From NCBI RefSeq assembly GCF_020990385.1, contig NZ_CP087598.1:1-64000 (forward strand): 64,000 bases of DNA, in the 5' to 3' direction. This DNA comes from Paracoccus sp. MA. GTDB lineage: Bacteria > Pseudomonadota > Alphaproteobacteria > Rhodobacterales > Rhodobacteraceae. Every line of letters begins with the position of its first letter. The first letter of the stretch is position 1. The notes under the pieces are model-generated. The model saw only the letters and a program-made list of their open reading frames with translations, did no database searches and was not told the origin of the DNA. The position numbers and the translations under genes were made by a program. Shown one piece after another: positions 26,133 through 34,737 of the stretch.

Positions 26133-26933
26133 ATGGCCGGGAACGGGGGCGGCGCCCCGATCATCATCAAGCGGGTCCAGGCCGGGGGCGGCGGCGGTCA
26201 TCACGGCGGCGCCTGGAAGGTCGCCTATGCCGATTTCGTGACCGCAATGATGGCATTCTTCCTGCTCATGTGGCTGCTCAACGCCACCACGGAAAAGCAG
26301 CGGCAGGGCCTGGCGGATTATTTCAACCCGACCCTGATCCAATCCACCCGCAGCGGCCATGACGGCCCCTTCGGCGGCGAGGTGCAGGATGCCGAGACGA
26401 ATTCCGGCAAGGGCGCCGGCGCCTCGCGCGATACCCTTGCCGCGCGGGCACGCGAGGGACAGGAATCCGGTTTCGAGGAAGTGGTCCGGCACATCCAGGA
26501 CCAGCTGACCGGCAGCGGCGCGGAATCGATGCAAAAGGTCAACCTGCTGCGCCATGTAGTGACCCGCATGACCGATGAGGGGCTGGTCATCGAACTGACC
26601 GATCTGATGGACGAGCCGCTTTTCGTCGGCGACAGCGCCCAGCCCACCCCGGCCATGAAGGAGCTGGCCGGGATTTTGTCGGGCGTGCTGGGACGGGTCA
26701 AGAACGAGCTCGCGCTGACCGGCCATGTCAGGGCCTATCCGGAGATGCTGATCCAGTCGCCGGTCTGGGCGCTCTCGGATGCCCGGGCCCATGCGCTGCG
26801 CAACCTGCTGGAGGGGACTGGTTTCGACAGCACCCGCATCCAGCGCGTCACCGCCTTTGCCGACCGGCGCAACCGGTCGGTCAACCCCATGGATCCGAAC
26901 AACAACCGGATCGAAGTGATTTTACTGAGATAG
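26133..26933 (+). CDS. motB: Flagellar motor stator protein MotB
   Basis: 266 residues. A Gly/His-rich cytosolic leader is followed by a single membrane helix in AWKVAYADFVTAMMAFFLLMW, with the proton-path Asp at residue 34. A linker and an OmpA/MotB-like peptidoglycan-binding domain (about 160-266) end in DPNNNRIEVILLR. The ATG at 26133 has AAGGA seven bases upstream, preferred over an ATG at 26126. motA is not adjacent and not elsewhere in the window, which is unusual. It leads the flagellar gene set and is 87 bases before flgE. Confidence 0.93.
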   Translation: MAGNGGGAPIIIKRVQAGGGGGHHGGAWKVAYADFVTAMMAFFLLMWLLNATTEKQRQGLADYFNPTLIQSTRSGHDGPFGGEVQDAETNSGKGAGASRDTLAARAREGQESGFEEVVRHIQDQLTGSGAESMQKVNLLRHVVTRMTDEGLVIELTDLMDEPLFVGDSAQPTPAMKELAGILSGVLGRVKNELALTGHVRAYPEMLIQSPVWALSDARAHALRNLLEGTGFDSTRIQRVTAFADRRNRSVNPMDPNNNRIEVILLR

Positions 26934-27020
26934 CCGGCCGGGAACTGCCGCCGTTATCGGCATCTTAACCCCCCGGCCGCAGACTTGACGCAACAGCGAC
27001 TCACATAGGGTGACAACGAT

Positions 27021-28361
27021 ATGTCGATCTCATCTGCCCTCAGCGCCGGGGTGTCCGGGCTGGCCGCGAATTCGACGCGCCTGGCCAACATCTCGGACAA
27101 TATCGCGAATTCCAGCACCTATGGCTACAAGCGGGTGGATACCAGCTTCGAAAGCATGGTGATCAACCAGGCGCGCGGCGGTGGGACATATACGGCCGGC
27201 GGTGTCCGGGCCACCACCAGCCGGGTCGTCGATCAGCGCGGCAACCTCGTCAGCACCTCGCATCCGCTGGACATCGCCATCTCCGGCCGGGGCATGCTTC
27301 CGGTCGTCAGTTCCGCGACGCTGCTTTCCGGTCCGACCACGCCGCGCGACCTGACCATGACGACCACCGGCTCATTCCGCACCGACGACCAGGGTTATCT
27401 GCGCACCAGCTCTGGCCTGGTCCTGATGGGCTGGCCGGCAAATGCCGACGGCACCATCCCCAGCCAGCCGCGCGATTCCGCCAACGGGCTGCAGCCCATC
27501 CTGATCAATCCCAGCCAGACGGCGGCGGATCCGACGACACGGATCAACCTGCGCGTCAACCTGCCCGCCAACGACGCCGTCGGCGGCGCTGTCGGCGACG
27601 CCCGAGAGATGGAGGTCGAATATTTCGGCAATCTCGGCAACTCCGAACGGATGACGATTACCTTCACGCCGGATGTCGCCGGCGCTGCCGGCGTGCGATC
27701 GAACAGCTGGACCATGGAAATCCGCGATTCGGCTATCATCGACGATCCTGCGACAGCCGAGGATGAATCGCTGATCGGCACCTATACGCTGGACTTCAAC
27801 GACAGCCAGGCAGGCGGCGGGACCCTGGCCAACGTCACCGCGGTGAGCGGGGGCGCTTATGACCCGGCGACCGGCCTGCTGACGGTTCCCGGCGCAAACG
27901 GGCCCATGACCATCAATCTCGGTCGCTATGGCGACAGCCAGGGAATCACCCAGCTCAGCGCCGGGTTCTCACCGGCCAACGTCACCAAGAACGGCTCTCC
28001 GGTCGGCAACCTGACTGGACTTCAGATCGACGAGAACGGCTATCTTCAGGCGACTTATGACACCGGCTTCACCCGCACCCTGTATCAGGTGCCGCTGGTG
28101 GATGTCCCCAATCCCAATGGCCTGATCGCCATGGACAACCAGACCTACAAGGTCTCGCCCCAATCCGGTGCGTTCTATCTCTGGAACGCCGGTGATGGTC
28201 CGACCGGTGCGGTTGCCGGCTATTCGCGCGAGGCATCGACCACCGATGTCGCCGCCGAACTGACCGATCTGATCCAGACACAGCGTGCCTATACCTCGAA
28301 CGCCAAGGTTATCCAGACGGTTGATGAGATGCTGCAGGAAACGGCCAATCTCAAACGCTGA
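27021..28361 (+). CDS. flgE: Flagellar hook protein FlgE
   Basis: 446 residues. The N-terminal rod/hook motif (SALSAGVSGLAANSTRLANI, then NSSTYGYKRVD) and the C-terminal NAKVIQTVDEMLQETANLKR are diagnostic of the FlgE/FlgF/FlgG family. The length and the large beta domain in between fit the hook protein. FlgE is secreted by the flagellar export system and polymerises into the hook. AGGGTGA lies seven bases ahead of the ATG. A TTGACG at 26985-26990 has no good -10 partner. The flgK start lies 54 bases downstream. Confidence 0.94.
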   Translation: MSISSALSAGVSGLAANSTRLANISDNIANSSTYGYKRVDTSFESMVINQARGGGTYTAGGVRATTSRVVDQRGNLVSTSHPLDIAISGRGMLPVVSSATLLSGPTTPRDLTMTTTGSFRTDDQGYLRTSSGLVLMGWPANADGTIPSQPRDSANGLQPILINPSQTAADPTTRINLRVNLPANDAVGGAVGDAREMEVEYFGNLGNSERMTITFTPDVAGAAGVRSNSWTMEIRDSAIIDDPATAEDESLIGTYTLDFNDSQAGGGTLANVTAVSGGAYDPATGLLTVPGANGPMTINLGRYGDSQGITQLSAGFSPANVTKNGSPVGNLTGLQIDENGYLQATYDTGFTRTLYQVPLVDVPNPNGLIAMDNQTYKVSPQSGAFYLWNAGDGPTGAVAGYSREASTTDVAAELTDLIQTQRAYTSNAKVIQTVDEMLQETANLKR

Positions 28362-28415
28362 CATTGACCGGGGCAGCGCCAGGCCGCCCCGCATGCAGAA
28401 ATCCAGGGCATCTCC

Positions 28416-29873
28416 ATGAGCATTTCATCCGCCATCTCCAATGCCGTTTCCGGCCTGACCGCAACCTCGCGCGGCACCGAGATCGTATCGTCGAACATTG
28501 CGAACGCCCTGACACCTGGCTACGCCCGGCGCGAACTCGACCTGTCGCCCCGCCTGCTCGAGCGCGGCGGCGGGGTCAGCATTGATGGCGTCAGCCGGAT
28601 GATCACGACCGGACTGCTGGCTGACCACCGATTGGCCGCGGCCAATGTCGGTGCCTCGCAAGCGACGGCTGCCTTTCACGCAACGATGGAAAAAGTCTTT
28701 GGTATTGGCACCGAAGCATCCGCGCTGGGGCAGGTCCTGACCGATTTCGAAAGCGCCCTGACAAGCGCAGCATCCCGCCCGGACAGCGAAATCCGATTGT
28801 CCACCGTACTCGAGACCGCTTCGGCTCTGGCGCAGAAGATCAGCGGCATCTCCACCGCGATCCAAGCCGAGCGCAGCAAGGCCGAACAGACAATCCAGAA
28901 GGATGTCACGCGCCTGAACGCCGCGCTGGAGCAAGTGGCAAAGCTGAACACCCAGATCGTCACCACATCGGCACAAGGCAAAGACGCCTCCTCCCTGATC
29001 GACGCGCGTCAGGCAGTGATAGACGGCATCTCTGATATCATGCCGATCAAGGAGGTACCGCGAGAAAACGGCCGCATCGCTCTTTTCACTTCGGGCGGCG
29101 CAATTCTTCTGGATGGTACTGAGCCGGCCAGAATCGAGTTCGGCGCTGTCGCCGGCATTACCGCCGACATGTCCGTGGCCAGCGGCGCGCTTTCCGTGCT
29201 GACCTTCAACGGCAAGCCCCTGACCAATACGCAGCAAGCCATGCTGGACGGGGGAACCCTGAGCGCAAGCTTCGCCATTCGCGATCAGCTTGCCCCTGCC
29301 TACCAGCAGCAAATCGACGCTTTTGCTTACGACCTCTATGCGCGGTTCTCCGATCCTGTGATCGATCCATCGCTGAATGCCGGCGGGCCAGGGTTGTTCA
29401 CCGACGCCCAAGGCGCCTTCGATCCCGCAGACGAAACCGGTCTGGCCGGACGAATTGCGGTGAACGCATTGGTCGATCCCGACGCCGGGGGACAATTGTG
29501 GCGCATCCGCGCCGGCATCAATGCAGCTGACGCGGGAGATGCGGGCGAAAGCGCATTGCTGGCGCGCTTGGGCTCTGCGATCTCGGCTTCGCGTATTCCG
29601 GTCTCGGCGAATCTTTCTGACGCACCGGGAAGCTTGCAGACGCTTGCCGCGGATCTCTCCTCCAAGGCTGCTACCAATCGCCTTCGCTCCCAGGCGATCG
29701 CGCTGCAAGACAGTTCCCAGCAGGTGGGTCTCAAGACGGCCCTGCTGGCCGAGGGAGTCGACACCGACAAGGAAATGGAAAGCCTGCTGGCGCTGGAACG
29801 TGCCTATGCCGCAAACGCAAAGGTCTTTCAGACCGCAAATGACATGCTTGACGCTATCCTGAGGCTGACATGA
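28416..29873 (+). CDS. flgK: Flagellar hook-associated protein 1 FlgK
   Basis: 485 residues. It begins SISSAISNAVSGLTATSRGTEI with NALTPGYARREL, and ends DKEMESLLALERAYAANAKVFQTANDMLDAI, the pair of helices that HAP1 shares with other axial proteins. FlgK sits between hook and filament. The gene shows more A and T at third codon positions than the envelope genes around it. The stop overlaps the flgL start by ATGA (29870-29873). Confidence 0.92.
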   Translation: MSISSAISNAVSGLTATSRGTEIVSSNIANALTPGYARRELDLSPRLLERGGGVSIDGVSRMITTGLLADHRLAAANVGASQATAAFHATMEKVFGIGTEASALGQVLTDFESALTSAASRPDSEIRLSTVLETASALAQKISGISTAIQAERSKAEQTIQKDVTRLNAALEQVAKLNTQIVTTSAQGKDASSLIDARQAVIDGISDIMPIKEVPRENGRIALFTSGGAILLDGTEPARIEFGAVAGITADMSVASGALSVLTFNGKPLTNTQQAMLDGGTLSASFAIRDQLAPAYQQQIDAFAYDLYARFSDPVIDPSLNAGGPGLFTDAQGAFDPADETGLAGRIAVNALVDPDAGGQLWRIRAGINAADAGDAGESALLARLGSAISASRIPVSANLSDAPGSLQTLAADLSSKAATNRLRSQAIALQDSSQQVGLKTALLAEGVDTDKEMESLLALERAYAANAKVFQTANDMLDAILRLT

Positions 29874-30887
29874 GTTCTTTCAATTCCATCGGAGACCTTT
29901 CCCGTTCCTACCAGCTTCGGCTTGGCCAGTATGGGCTGAAAACCAGACTGGACCGCCTGACCCAGGAAGTAATGACAGGCATCAAATCAGACATTCCCAA
30001 GGCGCTCGGCGGAGATGTCTCGGGAATCGCGCATATAGACTCGCGACTGAAGATGTTGGCCACGTTCCAGCAGAACGCATCGGAAGCGCATGGCCGTTTC
30101 GCAGGGATGCAGGCGGCTGTCGAGCAGATCCAGACCTTGGTCGAGGACCTCGGCCCCAAATTGCTTAGTGAGCCGAATAACCTGAGCGAAGGCGACCTGC
30201 GCGCACGAACTGCTGACATTACACGAAGTTTCAGGCTGATGTTCAATACATTGAACACCAATATCGGCGGCCGTTTCCTTTTCGCGGGCAGCAGGGCCGA
30301 CACTGCGCCTCTGGGCAGCTTTGACGCGATGCTCGCCGAGTTGGGGAATGTGACAGCCGGCGCCGCAACCGCTGCAGATATCGCGAGCAGTATTGACGCG
30401 TGGTTCGATGCTCCGGCGGGCGCAGGTGGCTTTGCCGACACGATCTACATGGGCGCGCATACCGGCAGCACGCAGTTCTCGGTTTCGCCCGATCATCAGA
30501 CCGGCAGCCCTCTCACTGCGAATGCCGCGGAATTGCGCGATACGCTCAAGGGAATGGCAATCATGGCTCATGCTTCCGCAGCCGGCGCGGCAATCGACGA
30601 GGCAACCTTGCGGGAGTTGTTTTCCGAGGCGGGCGCGCGGCTTGTCAAGGCCACCGCCGGACTGACACATGCCCAGGTCGATCTGGGACAGCGGCAGGCC
30701 GTGGTCACCCAGGCCCAGACGCGAAATGCCGCCGAGGTGGCAACACTTTCCATCGCCCGCCTGAACCTGATCGGGGCTGACCCCTATGAAGCCGCGACCG
30801 CCCTGCAGGAAACCGAGACCGGCATTCAAAGTCTATGCCCTCACGGCTCGGCTTTCCCGTCTCACCCTGACGGATTATCTGTCATGA
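29870..30887 (+). CDS. flgL: Flagellar hook-associated protein 3 FlgL, frameshifted near its 3' end
   Basis: The first 320 residues match FlgL: flagellin-like helix RSYQLRLGQYGLKTRLDRLTQEV, middle domain with NTNIGGRFLFAGSRADTAPL, and a late QTRNAAEVATLSIARLNLIGADPYEAATALQETE. Near 30827-30836 the frame changes. From 30834, in the +1 frame, the bases read YALTARLSRLTLTDYLS then TGA (30885-30887), the expected flagellin-type C-terminus. Without the shift, translation continues in frame into flgI. The repaired protein would be about 338 residues, the normal size. The true stop overlaps the flgI ATG. It could be a mutation, a sequencing error or recoding. Confidence 0.82.
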
Positions 30888-31984
30888 GGTTCCTTTGCCT
30901 TCTTCTGCTCCTGATCGGGCTGGCAGCCCCCAGCACGGCCGCGCCGGTCCGCATCAAGGATCTGGCCAATATTGACGGCGTCCGAGGCAACGATCTGGTC
31001 GGCTATGGCCTTGTCGTCGGGCTCAACGGTTCCGGCGACAGCCTGCGGAATGCGCCATTCACCGAAGCGATCATGGCAGGGCTGCTGGAAAGGCTTGGCG
31101 TGAACGTAACTGACGAGGCTTTTCGCCCCAAGAACGTCGCGGCAGTGATCGTCACCGCAACTTTGCCGCCCTTTGCCCGGGCGGGTTCCCAGATCAACGT
31201 GAATGTGGCCGCTATCGGGGACGCAAAAAGCCTGCTCGGCGGCACATTGGTGATGACACCGCTGAATGCCGCCGACGGAGAGGTCTATGCCGTTGCCCAA
31301 GGCGCGGTTCTGGCTGGGGGCGCAGAGGCCTCGGGCGCTGCGGCTTCCGTGGTCCAGGGCGTTCCCACCACGGGCACCATTCCCTCGGGTGCCAGGGTCG
31401 AACGGGAGGTCGCCTTCGACTTTTCCCAGATGACCAACTTGCGGCTGGCGCTCAGGAGCCCGGATTTTACCACGGCCGCCCGCGTCGAGGCAGCAATCAA
31501 TCGCACGCTCGGCCGCGGCCTGGCCGAGCTTATCGATTCAGGCACCATTGCCATCAACACCAATGCGCTTGGCCGGGTGAACCCGGCGCGACTGATGGGA
31601 CAGATCGAAAACATCACCGTCGAGCCGGAGGCCGTGGCGCGCGTCGTGATCGATCATAAATCCGGGACCATCGTCATGGGCGAGGACGTCCGCGTCTCTC
31701 GCGTGGCCGTCTCACAAGGCAATCTGACCCTGCGGGTCCGTGAAACGCCGGTGGTCTCGCAGCCCAACCCGTTCTCCCCCGGCGAAACCGTGGTGGTGCC
31801 CCGGACCCAGGCCGAGATCACGCAGGAACCGGGCATCGGCTTTGCCGAGGTGGCCGGCGAATCCTCGCTGTCGGATGTGGTGGCGGGCCTGAATGCCCTG
31901 GGTATCCGGCCCCGGGACATGATCGACATCCTCAAGGCCGTCCATGCCGCCGGCGCGCTGCATGCCGAGTTCATCGTGAACTGA
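30884..31984 (+). CDS. flgI: Flagellar P-ring protein FlgI
   Basis: 366 residues from the ATG at 30884, the normal length of FlgI. The signal peptide (MRFLCLLLLLIGLAAPSTAA) sends it to the periplasm, where it forms the P ring around the rod. Conserved parts are VRIKDLANIDGVRGNDLVGYGLVVGLNGSGD at the mature N-terminus, NPARLMGQIENITV, and the end GIRPRDMIDILKAVHAAGALHAEF. The ATG overlaps the TGA of the restored flgL frame. A 704-residue reading that joins flgL and flgI exists only because of the upstream frameshift, and the internal signal peptide argues against a real fusion. Confidence 0.92.
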   Translation: MRFLCLLLLLIGLAAPSTAAPVRIKDLANIDGVRGNDLVGYGLVVGLNGSGDSLRNAPFTEAIMAGLLERLGVNVTDEAFRPKNVAAVIVTATLPPFARAGSQINVNVAAIGDAKSLLGGTLVMTPLNAADGEVYAVAQGAVLAGGAEASGAAASVVQGVPTTGTIPSGARVEREVAFDFSQMTNLRLALRSPDFTTAARVEAAINRTLGRGLAELIDSGTIAINTNALGRVNPARLMGQIENITVEPEAVARVVIDHKSGTIVMGEDVRVSRVAVSQGNLTLRVRETPVVSQPNPFSPGETVVVPRTQAEITQEPGIGFAEVAGESSLSDVVAGLNALGIRPRDMIDILKAVHAAGALHAEFIVN

Positions 31985-32091
31985 GTCCGAAACAGCTACC
32001 CATGCAGACAAAGGTTCACCCCGGACCTCGTGCGACAGTCATCCGCCGGGCCTGGTTGCTGGAATGATCGTGGCCGAGCCGCCCCGGAGGC

Positions 32092-32742
32092 TCAGATGAT
32101 CGGCGCGAAGCTCTCGACCTGGTTGTCGTATTGCTCGAGCGTTCCTTCGGCGATATCGTGCAAAACCCCGTGCAGAGACAGGTTTCCTGCCTCGACCGCG
32201 GATTTCACGAAGGGAAAGCTCATCAGGTTCTCGAGCGAAACAAGCACCGCCTGCCGCTCGAGCTCGCGGATCTGCTGTTCTGGCGGCAGCGAGACCACCC
32301 GCTCATATCCCGGCCGCAGAATATCCATCCAACGGCCGACGAAGCTGGATTTTTCCTCAAGCTCGGGCGCGTGCCCCGAGCACATGGCATGGCAGCCCTG
32401 CACGCCGCCGCAATTCGTATGCCCGACGACCACCACATGAGCGACCTTGAGCGTGTTCACCGCATATTCGACCGCGGCCGAGGTGCCGTGCTGCTCGCCA
32501 TCCGGCGCATAGGGCGGCACCAGGTTTGCGATATTGCGATGAATGAAAAACTCGCCGGTATCGGCGCCGAAGATCGAGGTCACATGCACCCGCGAATCGC
32601 AACAGGCAATGACCATGGCACGGGGATGCTGGCCCCCCTCGGCCAGACGACGATACCAGGCCCGATTCTCAACGAAGGCCGTCGCGCGCCAGCCGTGATA
32701 GCGCTGGACCAGATACTGCGGCAGTGGACGTGCTTCTCTCAT
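32092..32742 (-). CDS. Beta-class carbonic anhydrase
   Basis: 216 residues, the usual size. It interconverts CO2 and bicarbonate. The zinc ligands are Cys47 and, in the family pattern CxDSR, Asp49 nearby, then His108 and Cys111 in GHTNCGG. IACCDSRV, FFIHRNIANLVPPY and SAAVEYAVNTLKVAHVVVVGH are all well conserved, so it should be active. There is no signal peptide, so it is cytosolic. It is convergent with flgI, with 107 bases between the stops and no clear terminator, and has no functional tie to the flagellar genes. Confidence 0.94.
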   Translation of the reverse strand: MREARPLPQYLVQRYHGWRATAFVENRAWYRRLAEGGQHPRAMVIACCDSRVHVTSIFGADTGEFFIHRNIANLVPPYAPDGEQHGTSAAVEYAVNTLKVAHVVVVGHTNCGGVQGCHAMCSGHAPELEEKSSFVGRWMDILRPGYERVVSLPPEQQIRELERQAVLVSLENLMSFPFVKSAVEAGNLSLHGVLHDIAEGTLEQYDNQVESFAPII

Positions 32743-32885
32743 TGATCCCTCATCTACCGTTCGCGAGTGTGATAGCCGCTGAACCGATAAAGTTCGAGAG
32801 GTTTAGCAGGCGCCGCATAACCTTTTCTTGAGGCATTGGTGCCAGTTTGCGCCTCAGTGCGGCTAGGGCCCAAGATGGAGCAGGG

Positions 32886-33263
32886 ATGACCAAGATTGCG
32901 ATTCTGGCTGTGGACGAAACCGTCCGGATCGACTTGCAAAGGCTTGAACAGATCATCGGCGAACTGGGCGAGGCCACGGCCGTGCAGGTCATCGGGGCGG
33001 CGCTGGAGCAGCTGGCGCTGGCCCTGCGCCGCACGCTGGCCGCGTCGCGGCAGGGCGATCTGGGCGCTGCCGTCAGCAATGCCGACCAGCTTTCGCGGCT
33101 GGCCTGGCAGGTGGGGCTTGTCACCCTGGCGGGCGTGGCCATCGATGTCGGGGCCTGCGCGGAACGGCGCGACCGCCCGGCGCTGGCCGCCACCACCCGC
33201 CGGCTGGAGCGGATCGGCAACCGCTCGCTGACCGAGCTGTGGGATGTGCCGGAGAATTCCTAG
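32886..33263 (+). CDS. Small helical protein, HPt-like, of unknown function
   Basis: 125 residues, predicted almost all helical, cytosolic. The helix spacing and the run ADQLSRLAWQVGLVTLA followed by ERRDRPALAATTRRLERI look like a histidine phosphotransfer domain. The position of the phospho-His in the HxLKG pattern is Asp67 here and the Lys is Ser70. If it is an HPt fold it cannot relay phosphate in the usual way. The ATG at 32886 has GGAGCAGGG upstream. It lies between the carbonic anhydrase (divergent) and the aminopeptidase. The assignment is tentative. Confidence 0.55.
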   Translation: MTKIAILAVDETVRIDLQRLEQIIGELGEATAVQVIGAALEQLALALRRTLAASRQGDLGAAVSNADQLSRLAWQVGLVTLAGVAIDVGACAERRDRPALAATTRRLERIGNRSLTELWDVPENS

Positions 33264-33275
33264 CAGGACCCGCCC

Positions 33276-33303
33276 TTGCAGCCTTCGGCGCGGGCGCTAG
33301 GCT
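33276..33303 (+). promoter_or_regulatory. Candidate promoter for the M17 aminopeptidase operon
   Basis: TTGCAG at 33276-33281, a 16-base spacer and TAGGCT at 33298-33303 lie 24 bases before the start. The -10 sequence is the same as in the candidate at 15648. Confidence 0.4.
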
Positions 33304-33327
33304 GCGACCCGGAAAACAGACAAGAGC

Positions 33328-34737
33328 ATGCCGATGATTCCCGAATTCGCCGATCCCGATGCGCCTTCGCTGCCCCTCTGGCTGGTCCGGCAGGGCGAGG
33401 CCGAGCCGGAGCTGCCGCCCGAGATCGGCCCCGTCGCGGCGAACTGGGCCAGGACGCAGAAATTCTCGGCCAAGCCGGGCCAGCTCTGCCTGCTGCCTTC
33501 GGCCGAAGGCGGGCTGAGCGGGGCGTTGTTCGGCATCGGCCCGGAGGCGAAGCCGGCAGATCGGCCGCCCCGCGAGCGCTTCTTGCTGGCGCGGGCGGCC
33601 GAAACCCTGCCCGCAGGCAGCTGGCATCTGGCGAATCACCCGGAGGGCTTCGACCTGGCGCTGGGCGCCCTTGGCTGGCTGTTCGCGCAATACCGTTTCG
33701 ACCGCTACAAGCGCGTCGAGGCGCCGCAGGCCCGGCTGGTCTGCCCGGAAGCCCTTGACCGCGAGCGGCTCGCCGCCATGGCGGCCGGCGAATATCTGGC
33801 GCGCGACCTGATCAACACTCCCGCCTCGGACCTGGGGCCGGACGAACTGGAACAGGCCGCCCGGGACCTGGCCCGGCGGCATGGCGCCTCGGTCGAGGTC
33901 ATCCGCGGGGACGCGCTGATCGCCCGCAACTTCCCCATGATCCATGCCGTCGGCCGGGCGGGCGCACAGGCGCCGCGGCTCATCGACCTGCGCTTTCCCG
34001 GCGAGGGTCCGCGGCTGACGCTGGTCGGCAAGGGGGTCTGCTTCGACACCGGCGGGCTGGACATCAAGCCGGCCGCCTCGATGGCGCTGATGAAAAAGGA
34101 CATGGGCGGCGCGGCCAATGTGCTGGGCCTGGCCGAGACCCTGGCGCGACTGCGCCTGACCGCGGGCATCCGGCTGCGGGTCCTGATTCCGGCGGTCGAG
34201 AACGCCATTTCCGCCAATGCCTTCCGCCCCGGCGACATCCTGACCAGCCGCAAGGGGCTGACGGTCGAGGTCAACAATACCGATGCCGAGGGCCGGCTGG
34301 TGCTGGCCGATGCGCTGGCGCTGGCGGAGGAAGAGGCGCCGGATCTGCTGATCTCGATGGCGACGCTGACCGGCGCCGCCCGCGTCGCGCTTGGCCCGGA
34401 CCTGCCGCCGTTCTTCTGCGACGACGACGCGCTGGCCGCCGCGATCCAGGCCGCGGGCCGCGCCCATGCCGACCCGGTCTGGCGCCTGCCCTTCTGGGAG
34501 CCCTACGAGGCGATGATCGAGCCGGCGATCGCCGATCTGGACAACGCCCCCTCGGGCGGGTTCGCCGGGGCGATCACCGCGGCGCTGTTCCTGCGTCGCT
34601 TTGCCGGCCAGGCGCGGGCCTATGCGCATTTCGACATCTATGGCTGGCAGCCCGCCGCCGCGCCCGGCCGGCCCAAGGGCGGCGTGGGCCAGGGCATGCG
34701 CGCCATCCTTCTCGCCCTGCCGGATATCCTGCCATGA
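33328..34737 (+). CDS. M17 leucyl aminopeptidase-family protein
   Basis: 469 residues. The C-terminal catalytic domain carries the family signature NNTDAEGRLVLADAL, with the metal and active-site run GKGVCFDTGGLDIKP and MKKDMGGAANVLG before it. All metal ligands of the leucyl aminopeptidase family appear present. It removes N-terminal residues from peptides in the cytosol. The N-terminal domain (1-165) is more variable. Either of two ATGs (33328 or 33334) could start it. It overlaps the next gene by ATGA (34734-34737). Confidence 0.9.
   Translation: MPMIPEFADPDAPSLPLWLVRQGEAEPELPPEIGPVAANWARTQKFSAKPGQLCLLPSAEGGLSGALFGIGPEAKPADRPPRERFLLARAAETLPAGSWHLANHPEGFDLALGALGWLFAQYRFDRYKRVEAPQARLVCPEALDRERLAAMAAGEYLARDLINTPASDLGPDELEQAARDLARRHGASVEVIRGDALIARNFPMIHAVGRAGAQAPRLIDLRFPGEGPRLTLVGKGVCFDTGGLDIKPAASMALMKKDMGGAANVLGLAETLARLRLTAGIRLRVLIPAVENAISANAFRPGDILTSRKGLTVEVNNTDAEGRLVLADALALAEEEAPDLLISMATLTGAARVALGPDLPPFFCDDDALAAAIQAAGRAHADPVWRLPFWEPYEAMIEPAIADLDNAPSGGFAGAITAALFLRRFAGQARAYAHFDIYGWQPAAAPGRPKGGVGQGMRAILLALPDILP

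Noticed and set aside
26985..27011. TTGACG with TAGGGT as a flgE promoter
   Set aside because: The spacing is 15 and the second element coincides with the ribosome binding site of flgE, leaving no room for a transcript leader.
29870..31984. A single 704-residue FlgL-FlgI fusion protein
   Set aside because: FlgI would carry an internal signal peptide, and the normal FlgL C-terminus and stop are in the +1 frame, so the fusion is best read as a frameshift artefact or mutation.
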